This document shows, piece after piece, positions 8,763 through 16,333 of a stretch of DNA of 64,000 nucleotides. The position numbers and the translations under genes are program-made. Source of the DNA: Pararheinheimera marina (lineage in GTDB: Bacteria > Pseudomonadota > Gammaproteobacteria > Enterobacterales > Alteromonadaceae); NCBI RefSeq assembly GCF_042654345.1, contig NZ_JBHSGB010000002.1, positions 62,001-126,000 of the forward strand, read 5' to 3'. The notes beneath the pieces are model-generated. The model saw nothing but the letters and a program-made list of their open reading frames with translations. It had not been told where the DNA came from and did no database searches. Position 1 is the first letter of the stretch; every line of letters starts with the position of its first letter.

Positions 8763-8794
8763 AGGGCTAAACGCTTTTTAAGTAAGAAATGGAA

Positions 8795-8820
8795 GGCGGC
8801 GCTTATGGTAAAGCGCCGCC
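8795..8820. other. GC-rich hairpin upstream of the bestrophin gene
   Basis: A perfect 10-bp inverted repeat, GGCGGCGCTT/AAGCGCCGCC, with a 6-base loop. It lacks a T-run on either side. It lies in the 333-base gap 8763-9095 between bestrophin and hipB. The rest of that gap holds the hipBA promoter and no recognisable gene. Confidence 0.5.
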
Positions 8821-9025
8821 TGCAGAATTCCCAGTGTCCAACCACAAAATGCGACCAAAGGATGAGTTCATTATCAGGGGGCTTTGCAGGCGCCGCATCA
8901 AGGAGAAAATCTGTTGATAAATGGGATTACCAGCCTACAAAATCCAGCTCAATTGCCATTTGCGCCACATATAGAGCAAGAAAACCGCTCACGCTACATA
9001 TATGGAACATTATGCTGAAAGTAAA

Positions 9026-9062
9026 TTGCAGATAACTGAAAAATGCACTATACATGATACAT
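9026..9062 (+). promoter_or_regulatory. Sigma-70 promoter and possible HipB site
   Basis: TTGCAG (9026-9031), a 17-base spacer, then TATACA (9049-9054) form a good sigma-70 promoter 42 bases before hipB. Two direct copies of ATACAT separated by one base (9050-9062) overlap the -10 box and could be the operator for autorepression by HipB. The operator role is inference. Confidence 0.5.
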
Positions 9063-9095
9063 ATAAGCCCAATGTGATTTATATATGGAGCAAAA

Positions 9096-9434
9096 GTGCC
9101 AAAATCTGTGACAAGAACTTATTCCCGCTATACCGAAGAAGTATTAACACTTTTGGCTGGCTTGATACGTGCAGCAAGGCTTGAAAACAAAATGACCGCT
9201 CAGGACCTTGCTGATCGTGCGGGTATTTCCAGAGGCATGCTCTCCCGGATCGAAAAGGCAGATCCTAAATGTGAAATCGGCGCCACATTTGAAGTAGCCA
9301 GAATTGTTGGTGTGTCTTTATTTGAAGCAGAACCGGGGCGACTGGCCATGCACAGCAAACAGGTAGAATATAAGTTGGCTCTTTTACCCAAAAGCGCCCG
9401 AAAAGAGAAAAAGGTAGTCATGGATGACTTCTAA
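9096..9434 (+). CDS. HipB-like antitoxin, XRE-family repressor
   Basis: A 112-residue helix-turn-helix protein (HTH about 40-85: MTAQDLADRAGISRGMLSRI) starting at GTG. It directly precedes a hipA-like kinase gene and overlaps it by 11 bases, the usual hipBA order. By family it would bind and neutralise the toxin and repress the operon. The base composition around 8900-9450 is AT-richer than the neighbours, in line with acquisition as a mobile toxin-antitoxin cassette. Confidence 0.85.
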   Translation: MPKSVTRTYSRYTEEVLTLLAGLIRAARLENKMTAQDLADRAGISRGMLSRIEKADPKCEIGATFEVARIVGVSLFEAEPGRLAMHSKQVEYKLALLPKSARKEKKVVMDDF

Positions 9435-10677
9435 AAATAACTATAAAGAAGCATTTGTCTGGGTTTGGCTGCCACAAGCAACAACTCCTGTCGTTGCAGG
9501 GCGTTTGGCGCCAGAAGGAAACAAGCTGCTGTTCAACTACGGTAAAAGCTATCTTGAGAGATTTCAGGATGCCATGCCCATTTATGAACCAGAACTACCC
9601 TTACAGCCTGGCATCTTGCCACTGCAGGATGGTCTGAGCATTCCCGGCTGTATCAGAGACGGAGCACCAGATGCCTGGGGACGGCGGGTCATCATCAATC
9701 GACGCCTTGGATTCAAAGGCAAAGACATTGATACCGATCAGCTCGACGAACTCACCTATTTGCTTGAATCAGGCTCAGACCGGATAGGCGCATTAGACTT
9801 TCAACAGTCACCAACAGAATATGTGCCCAGATCTGCAATAAACGTCAGCTTGGAAGAATTACAAGAATCTGCTGCCCGCGTCGAGAAAGGCATCCCATTG
9901 ACTGCGGAATTGGACCAGGCCCTCTTTCATGGCAGCTCCATCGGTGGTGCGCGCCCGAAAGCATTAATCGAGGAAAACAACACCAAATACATCGCAAAAT
10001 TCTCAGCAAGTAATGACCTTTACAATGTGGTAAAAGCGGAATTCATCGCGATGCGGTTGGCTAAATTGGCTGGAGTTGATGCAGCTCCAGTCAAACTAAC
10101 ACAAGCTGCAAATAAGGATGTTTTGCTGGTCGAACGATTTGACCGGGTTGTTACACCAAATGGCTGGTCACGCAAGTCTGTCGTTTCTGCCCTCACCTTA
10201 TTTGCATTGGATGACATGATGGCACGGTACGCAAGCTACGAAACACTAGCCGAGATTATCCGCCACCGCTTCACCACACCCAAAAAAACGCTGCGAGAGC
10301 TATTTTGCCGCCTTAGCTTTAATATTTTGTCCGGCAACACAGATGATCATGCGAGAAACCATGCTGCGTTTTGGGATGGTCAAACACTGTCGCTGACTCC
10401 TGCTTACGACATTTGCCCCCAGGGCCGCACCGGTAATGAAGCAACCCAGGCTATGTTGATCACAGGGAATAACAAACTGAGCCAGTTAGCAACCTGCCTG
10501 GCCGCAGCACATAACTTTTTGCTCTCTGGGGATGAAGCCAAAGCGATATTCGAATACCAAATACAGGCGATTACCGATCACTGGGAGCTTGTCTGTGATG
10601 AAGCCAGACTCAGTGAAGTGGATAAGCAGTTGCTGTGGCAGCGGCAGTTTCTAAATCCATTTTCTCTCACATTGTAG
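9424..10677 (+). CDS. HipA-like serine/threonine kinase toxin
   Basis: A 417-residue HipA family protein. An N-terminal couple-HipA region is followed by the kinase fold. The glycine-rich loop HGSSIGGARPKAL (about 176-188), the catalytic loop NTDDHARNHA and the metal-binding YDICP motif are all present, so the enzyme looks intact. E. coli HipA phosphorylates glutamyl-tRNA synthetase and causes growth arrest; the target of this one is unknown. Its start overlaps the end of hipB by 11 bases, so the two are translationally coupled. Confidence 0.9.
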   Translation: MTSKNNYKEAFVWVWLPQATTPVVAGRLAPEGNKLLFNYGKSYLERFQDAMPIYEPELPLQPGILPLQDGLSIPGCIRDGAPDAWGRRVIINRRLGFKGKDIDTDQLDELTYLLESGSDRIGALDFQQSPTEYVPRSAINVSLEELQESAARVEKGIPLTAELDQALFHGSSIGGARPKALIEENNTKYIAKFSASNDLYNVVKAEFIAMRLAKLAGVDAAPVKLTQAANKDVLLVERFDRVVTPNGWSRKSVVSALTLFALDDMMARYASYETLAEIIRHRFTTPKKTLRELFCRLSFNILSGNTDDHARNHAAFWDGQTLSLTPAYDICPQGRTGNEATQAMLITGNNKLSQLATCLAAAHNFLLSGDEAKAIFEYQIQAITDHWELVCDEARLSEVDKQLLWQRQFLNPFSLTL

Positions 10678-10723
10678 GAATCAACCAAACCAGACGAAGC
10701 TGCGTTGCGTGCAGGGGCCAATA

Positions 10724-11560
10724 TCACTGAATTTGTAACCAGGCCTGCAAGGCCAGATGATCGGAGCGGCGGTTGTGCAGATCGTCCGCCACCAGTTGGG
10801 CTTTTTGCACCGACAACCGGGTTTTTGGCACCAGCATAAAATCCAGTCGTTTGCCCTGCTCTGGTTTGTCGTACCAATCGAGGTAACTGTAAGCCGGACC
10901 TGTCGAAGGGGTCAGTGCCAGCACATCCTGATATTGTGGCAGCGCCTTTTGCATGACCTGCAACAGAGCATCGTCGCCAGAGGGATTAAAGTCGCCCATC
11001 ACCACAGCCACAGCGCCTTGCGGCCAGGCGGCCAGCTTCGTGGCCACCAACTGCACCGACTGACGACGCGCTTCCGCGCCCAAATGGTCCAGATGCAGGT
11101 TCAGCACCCGCCATTGTTGCTGGTTGTGTTTGTCCTGCAACAAGACCCAGCTGCAAATACGCGGCAACGCTGCATCCCAGCCCGCCTTACCCACGCTGTT
11201 ATCGGGGTTCAGCCAGAAGGTGCCGCTGTCGAGTAATTCAAACCGGCTTTGTTTATACAGCACAGGGCTGTATTCACCGCCTTGTTTGCCATCGTCGCGG
11301 CCTACCCCAACAGCTGCATAACCGGGCAGCGCTTGTTTCACCTGCTCCAGTTGATGATGCAGCACTTCCTGTAACCCCAACACATCTGGCTGCTGTTGCT
11401 GCAGCCAACCGGTCACCCGCAAAGCACGGTGCGGCCAGGCCAGCTCCTTGTCGGCCTGGGTATCCATCCGGATATTCCAGCTAATCAGTTGTACAGGTTC
11501 GGCCCAAAGCACACTGCTGAACAGCGCGGCCACCAGCCAGATTGGAGCAAATAATCGCAT
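10724..11560 (-). CDS. Secreted endonuclease/exonuclease/phosphatase family protein
   Basis: A 278-residue protein with a signal peptide (MRLFAPIWLVAALFSSVLWA). Family motifs are visible: LISWNIRMDT, the metal-binding LGLQEVLHHQ, LNLHLDHLG, the MGDFNPSGDD motif, and the C-terminal RRSDHLAL. Relatives hydrolyse phosphodiesters of nucleic acids, sphingomyelin or inositol phosphates; the substrate is not predictable here. The start at 11560 is chosen over an in-frame one seven codons upstream, because an AAGGA ribosome site lies just before it and the signal peptide begins there. Confidence 0.85.
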   Translation of the reverse strand: MRLFAPIWLVAALFSSVLWAEPVQLISWNIRMDTQADKELAWPHRALRVTGWLQQQQPDVLGLQEVLHHQLEQVKQALPGYAAVGVGRDDGKQGGEYSPVLYKQSRFELLDSGTFWLNPDNSVGKAGWDAALPRICSWVLLQDKHNQQQWRVLNLHLDHLGAEARRQSVQLVATKLAAWPQGAVAVVMGDFNPSGDDALLQVMQKALPQYQDVLALTPSTGPAYSYLDWYDKPEQGKRLDFMLVPKTRLSVQKAQLVADDLHNRRSDHLALQAWLQIQ

Positions 11561-11699
11561 CGTTTTTCCTTGCTTCTGCATTGAGGTCGGGCACTGGTTC
11601 CAGCGCTCAGCCCATCACTCTTTTGGGCGATTTTAGCCGCCTGATGACAGCTCTGCTAAGCCTTTTGAGACCTCTCAGTCCACTGGCCAAGGAGCCTTT

Positions 11700-12170
11700 A
11701 TGTTACTGACCCTGCACGTTCTGATTAGCCTGCTGGCATTACTGGCCGGTGCCTGTTTCAGCCTGGCCTTGCTGAAGCACAAACCCGGCGCCCTGCTGCA
11801 TAGTCTGTTTTGGTGGCTGACGCTGCTGACCAGCCTGAGCGGCGTCATTTTGCCTGCGGAGCAGTTCTTACCTTCGCACCTTTTTGTGATCCTGTCACTG
11901 CTGGTACTGGCAGTATCTGGTTATGCCTGGTGGAAAACGGCACTGAGCGGCGGCTGGCGTATTGGCTTTATTGTCTGCAGCCTGTTCGCCTTTTACTTAA
12001 ATGCTTTTGTCGCTGTGGTGCAGGCTTTTATGAAACTGCCACCCCTGCAGCAGCTGGCGCCCACCCAAAGTGAACCGCCTTTTGCAGTGGCGCAAGGGGT
12101 GCTGTTTGTGATCTTTCTGCTGCTGGGTTACCTCAGCTGTAGCCAAAGGAACGGCTGGGGCTCCCAATAA
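11700..12170 (+). CDS. Small integral membrane protein, unknown
   Basis: A 156-residue protein with four to five predicted transmembrane helices, starting MLLTLHVLISLLALLAGACF. An AAGGAG ribosome site lies just before the ATG. The layout resembles small DUF2306-like membrane proteins, but I cannot assign a family with confidence. It stands alone between divergent and convergent neighbours. Confidence 0.65.
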   Translation: MLLTLHVLISLLALLAGACFSLALLKHKPGALLHSLFWWLTLLTSLSGVILPAEQFLPSHLFVILSLLVLAVSGYAWWKTALSGGWRIGFIVCSLFAFYLNAFVAVVQAFMKLPPLQQLAPTQSEPPFAVAQGVLFVIFLLLGYLSCSQRNGWGSQ

Positions 12171-12200
12171 ATAAATAGTCCGGATGCAGCGGCAAAGGCC

Positions 12201-12281
12201 TGGCTCACGCAGACGCGCCGTGGATATATCCCTATAGGCTCCGCTGCGGCATCCCTGCCGCAGAGGGTCTGCTTAGAGCCA
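12201..12281. repeat. Intergenic palindromic (BIME-like) element
   Basis: A nested inverted repeat: outer TGGCTC (12201-12206) with GAGCCA (12276-12281), then GCAGAC (12209-12214) with GTCTGC (12267-12272), and an inner 7-bp stem CTGCGGC/GCCGCAG (12244-12263). It fills most of the 177-base gap before the convergent GH92 gene. It looks like a dispersed palindromic repeat, but only one copy was noticed in the window. Confidence 0.45.
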
Positions 12282-12347
12282 GACCATTGCTCGCCTTAAG
12301 TAGCGCCTTTTGCTTCTGCAACCAGCCCAGGTACTATCCTGCACAGG

Positions 12348-14540
12348 TTATTTGCTCATCCGAAACACCAGCTCACCACCTTGCATCAGCTGCTGATAGT
12401 TGACTTTCAGCCCCAGCGGCTGGCCGTTCAGCTGCCAGCTTTGCACTGTGCCCGCCAAATCGCCTTCAGTGCGAATGGTCAGGCTTTTGCCACCCGGCAG
12501 GCTGAGCTGCACCTGACGGAACTGCGGTAAACCACGAACAAAACCGTCGTCCACCGGGTTCACCGGGTAAAAACCCAGAGCACTGAACACATACCAGGCC
12601 GACATCTGGCCAACGTCGTCGTTACCGGCCAGACCGTCCGGTTCCGCTTTGTACATAGTGTCACGAATATGACGTAACCAGTGCTGGCCTTTTTCCGGTG
12701 CACTGGTAAAAGCGTATAAATACGCCACATGATGCACCGGCTCATTGCCATGCGCATACTGGCCAATCAGGCCGGTAATGTCCGGCGACACATCGCCATG
12801 CATTTTCTCTTTGGTGGTAAACAGCTCGTCCAGTTTAGCTAAAAACGCCTGTTCAGACGGGTATAACGCCATCATGCCTTCAACATCATGCGGCACAAAG
12901 AAGTTGTATTGCCAGGCATTGGCTTCGGTGTAGTCCGTGGTGCGGTGCGCCACATAAGTCGGGCTGAACGGGCTGACCCACTGGCCCTCTTTGGTTTTGC
13001 CACGCATAAAGCCTGTGCTGCTATCAAACAGCTGGCGGTAACTCAGGGCACGTTTGCTGAATAACGCTGCATCGTCGGTTTTACCCATAGCCTGCGCCAG
13101 GCGGGCAATAGCGGCGTCGTCAAAGGCGTATTCCAGCGTTTTTGACACAGCTTCCAGCTCCAGTTCAGACGGGATATAGCCATACTGGCGGTACAGGTCA
13201 GTGCCAAATTTATTCTGCATGGCCGAGGCTTTGACCGCCCGCAGCAGGTGCTCCGGATCGGCGCTGGTAAGGCCTTTTAAGTAAGCGTCCACTATCACCG
13301 GCACCGCGTGGTAACCAATCATCACGTCGGTTTCGTTCGACATTAAATCCCAGCTTGGCAATAAACCGGTTTCGTCATAAAACCCCAACATGGATTTGAC
13401 CATATCATCCACCCGTTCCGGGTTGCTCAGCGTCAACAGCGGGTGCAAGGCTCGGAAGGTATCCCACAGCGAAAACAGGCTATGACGCTGATAGCCCGGC
13501 TGAGTGTGCGTCGCGCCATCAGCACCCAAATAGGCGCCGTCCACATCGCTGAACAGCTGTGGTGCTAAAAAGCTGTGGTACAGCGCGGTGTAAAACTTGG
13601 TTTTATTCACCTTGTTGTCGTCTACCACAGCAAAGCGGCCCAGCTGCGCTGCCCAGGCCTGCTGCGCCTGCGCTTTCACTTGTGCAAAGTTTTTACCGGC
13701 CGTTTCTGCCGCCAGGTTGCGTTTGGCACCGGCAATGCTGGTGTAAGACAAGGCCATCTGTGCTTCAACCGCCGTTTTCGGTTGACCAAAATTCAGCACG
13801 ATTTGGCTTTGTTCGGCCTGCAATTGCTCGCCTTTGGCTGGTTTTTGCGCCTGATACAGCTGGTAGCTGAACGGCTGGTTGAAGTGGGCAACAAAATACA
13901 GTGGCTGCAGTTTGGCCCAGCCGGTGGAAACCCGGTAGCCCACAATAGTGTGGTCGTTTTCTACCCGGATAAAAGTCGTCACCGGTTTATCAAAGTTCTG
14001 CGCATAACCTAAATCCAGCAGCAGCTGGGCGTCCTGCCCTCCACTGAAACTGTAGTGATGCACCCCTACTCTGGCACTGGCCGTTAATTCGGCTTTCACC
14101 TGTTCTGCTGGCAGCTCCAGCGCGTAATAACCAGGTTGAGCCACTTCGCCTTGGTGGCTGTACTTGGTGAAAATACGGCCTTTGTCGTCGCGTTCGCGCT
14201 TTAAGTAATCACCGCGAAACGGCATCACCAGTAAATCCAGCATGTCGCCCACCCCGGTGCCGGACAAATGGGTGTGGCTAAATCCCAGCAAGGTGTCGTC
14301 GGAATAATGGTAACCCGAAGTCCAGTCCCAGCCTTTGGACGGATTGTCCGGGCTTAATTGCACCATGCCAAAAGGCACTACAGCGCCAGGAAAAGTGTGG
14401 CCATGACCGCCGGTGCCAATCAGCGGATCCACGTACGACAGTGGCGAATTTGCGGTGTTTTTTGGCGAGTCAGCCGTTTGCGAGGCGCAAGCAGCCAGAC
14501 TCAGCAGTGCTAGCGCACTGCCAAGCAGGAGTTGTTTCAT
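12348..14540 (-). CDS. GH92 alpha-mannosidase lipoprotein (1)
   Basis: A 730-residue GH92 exo-alpha-mannosidase, a calcium-dependent inverting enzyme. A lipobox (LSLAAC, Cys18) predicts a lipoprotein at the outer membrane or in the periplasm. Family signatures are GTGGHGHTFPGAVVPFGMVQ near residue 42, HTHLSGTGVGD near 95, HGNEP with the presumed catalytic acid Glu600, and GLAGNDDVGQMSAWYVFSA, which carries the base and metal-site Asp residues. It is the last gene of the left arm of the N-glycan locus, starting two bases after the symporter stop. The motifs suit alpha-1,2/1,3 mannose trimming; the exact linkage is not predictable. Confidence 0.92.
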   Translation of the reverse strand: MKQLLLGSALALLSLAACASQTADSPKNTANSPLSYVDPLIGTGGHGHTFPGAVVPFGMVQLSPDNPSKGWDWTSGYHYSDDTLLGFSHTHLSGTGVGDMLDLLVMPFRGDYLKRERDDKGRIFTKYSHQGEVAQPGYYALELPAEQVKAELTASARVGVHHYSFSGGQDAQLLLDLGYAQNFDKPVTTFIRVENDHTIVGYRVSTGWAKLQPLYFVAHFNQPFSYQLYQAQKPAKGEQLQAEQSQIVLNFGQPKTAVEAQMALSYTSIAGAKRNLAAETAGKNFAQVKAQAQQAWAAQLGRFAVVDDNKVNKTKFYTALYHSFLAPQLFSDVDGAYLGADGATHTQPGYQRHSLFSLWDTFRALHPLLTLSNPERVDDMVKSMLGFYDETGLLPSWDLMSNETDVMIGYHAVPVIVDAYLKGLTSADPEHLLRAVKASAMQNKFGTDLYRQYGYIPSELELEAVSKTLEYAFDDAAIARLAQAMGKTDDAALFSKRALSYRQLFDSSTGFMRGKTKEGQWVSPFSPTYVAHRTTDYTEANAWQYNFFVPHDVEGMMALYPSEQAFLAKLDELFTTKEKMHGDVSPDITGLIGQYAHGNEPVHHVAYLYAFTSAPEKGQHWLRHIRDTMYKAEPDGLAGNDDVGQMSAWYVFSALGFYPVNPVDDGFVRGLPQFRQVQLSLPGGKSLTIRTEGDLAGTVQSWQLNGQPLGLKVNYQQLMQGGELVFRMSK

Positions 14541-14542
14541 TG

Positions 14543-16333
14543 TTAGTCCTTCAGTTTATCCAGCCAGTTTTTCTTTAAAAACCAACTGGAGAGCAAGGCG
14601 ACAGCCAGAGTCCAACCGAACTCAGGCCATTGTTGGATCACCAGATAGATAGGCAGCGCCACCAGCGCCAATTGCCAGACCATGCCCACCAGAATATTAA
14701 TGGCGTCACGGCCTGGATGAGTGTCCGGGTCAAAATCTGGTTGTTGTGCCAGCACCTGCTGTTTCACCGGGGCCCAAAAGCCCCATGGCCGTACCTGGCG
14801 GTAGAAATCGCAGAGTACCTGCATAGGCTCAGCCGGGGTCATCAGCGTACCCAGCACAGAACCTGCCAGGCTAAGCGCTAATAAAGCCGGGAAGGCATAG
14901 AGCGGATGGGTATCCGGCAGCAGCAGTGGCAACACCAGGGACGCCACCAGACCCGACATCATGCCCCAGAAATAGCCATAGGCATTAAAGCGCCACCAGT
15001 GCCACTTCAGCAGGTTGGCCGCTGCATAACCGCCAAACAGCGCGCCAAAAATCCACTGCATAATGTTGTTGATGCTGCTGAGCATAAAACCCATACCCAC
15101 CCCAATCACCACCAGCACCAGCGACATCAGGGTACTGAGCCGCACATAGGTTTTAGCCTCTGCGTTCGGGTTAAAGTACTTTTTGTAGACGTCGTTCACC
15201 AGGTAGACAGGTGCGGCATTGACTGACGCTGCCAGCGTCGACATAAAGGCCGCCAGCAAACCGGCGATCAGCAAACCAGCCAGCCCGACCGGCACATACT
15301 GCGAAATCGCAATAGGCAGCAGCTGCTCAAAGTCGAAGTTCTGGCCCTGGGCTTTAATTTCCGGCCCCATATACACCAGGGCCAGCACAGTAAAACCAGC
15401 CACCATCATGTACCTTGGGAAGAACATGACCAAGGACACCAAACCACTCATTTTGGCCGCTTCTTTCGGTGTTTTCGCCGCCAGAATCCGCTGCATATCG
15501 TAGTTCGGTACCGGGCCTGCCATGCTGAACAACACGCCTTTAAACAGCATCATCATGATCATCAAGCCAAACAGCTCCATGCCGTCAGACTGAATGCGGT
15601 CATTGGCACTGTCGAGCAACCCCTGCCAGTCTAAACCGACCTGCCAGCCAAACCACAGCTGATCCCAGCCATTGGGCGTGGCCTGCTGAATTTGCTCCGG
15701 ACTGACCAGCGACATCGCAATCACACCGACTGCCACCGCTGCCAGCGTCATAATGACGAACTGCAGCAACTCGGTCAGTACCACCGAATACATACCGCCT
15801 TTGAGCACATACAAGGTAGTAAAGGCGAAAATAAGCAAGGCATAAGTGTCGGGCGACCAGTGCCAGGGGAAGAAAATAGCGGCAAATTTGCCAATGCCTT
15901 TAAAGGCATAAGCAATAAAGCCAATGGCGCTGACAATGGCAAAAATAACCACCACCCACTGGCATAACTCTGCACCGCGGCCTTTACCAAAGCGGGTTTC
16001 CAGCCACTCTGCGCCCGTCATCACATTGGAGCGACGCAACCAGAGTGACAGGTACACCATCAAAAACACCTGGTTGAAAATAGGCCAGACCCAGGGCAAC
16101 CAGACGCTTTTCAGCCCATAGATAAAACAGACTGTCACCAGCCACATGGTGCCGGCAATATCGAACATGCCAGACGCGTTCGACACGCCCAGCGCCCACC
16201 AGGGAATTTTTTTACCGCCCAGGAAGTAGGCATTCATGTCCTGCCGCGCTTTGTTGGCAATATAAAAGCCCAGACCTAAAGTCCCGGCCATATAGAGCGC
16301 GATGACCAGCAAGTCGAACCAATGCAGCGTCAT
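14543..16333 (-). CDS. Sodium:solute symporter (SSS family)
   Basis: A 596-residue Na+/solute symporter with about 14 transmembrane helices, of the SGLT-like branch often found in glycan-utilisation loci. Visible segments include FDLLVIALYMAGTLGLGFYI at the N-terminus and the conserved core around MAGPVPNYDMQRILAAKTPK. The start overlaps the stop of the beta-mannosidase gene by 4 bases (ATGA-type coupling), and the next gene is a GH92. The likely cargo is a released sugar or short oligosaccharide such as mannose, GlcNAc or Man-GlcNAc, brought into the cytoplasm. The cargo is inferred from context only. Confidence 0.88.
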   Translation of the reverse strand: MTLHWFDLLVIALYMAGTLGLGFYIANKARQDMNAYFLGGKKIPWWALGVSNASGMFDIAGTMWLVTVCFIYGLKSVWLPWVWPIFNQVFLMVYLSLWLRRSNVMTGAEWLETRFGKGRGAELCQWVVVIFAIVSAIGFIAYAFKGIGKFAAIFFPWHWSPDTYALLIFAFTTLYVLKGGMYSVVLTELLQFVIMTLAAVAVGVIAMSLVSPEQIQQATPNGWDQLWFGWQVGLDWQGLLDSANDRIQSDGMELFGLMIMMMLFKGVLFSMAGPVPNYDMQRILAAKTPKEAAKMSGLVSLVMFFPRYMMVAGFTVLALVYMGPEIKAQGQNFDFEQLLPIAISQYVPVGLAGLLIAGLLAAFMSTLAASVNAAPVYLVNDVYKKYFNPNAEAKTYVRLSTLMSLVLVVIGVGMGFMLSSINNIMQWIFGALFGGYAAANLLKWHWWRFNAYGYFWGMMSGLVASLVLPLLLPDTHPLYAFPALLALSLAGSVLGTLMTPAEPMQVLCDFYRQVRPWGFWAPVKQQVLAQQPDFDPDTHPGRDAINILVGMVWQLALVALPIYLVIQQWPEFGWTLAVALLSSWFLKKNWLDKLKD

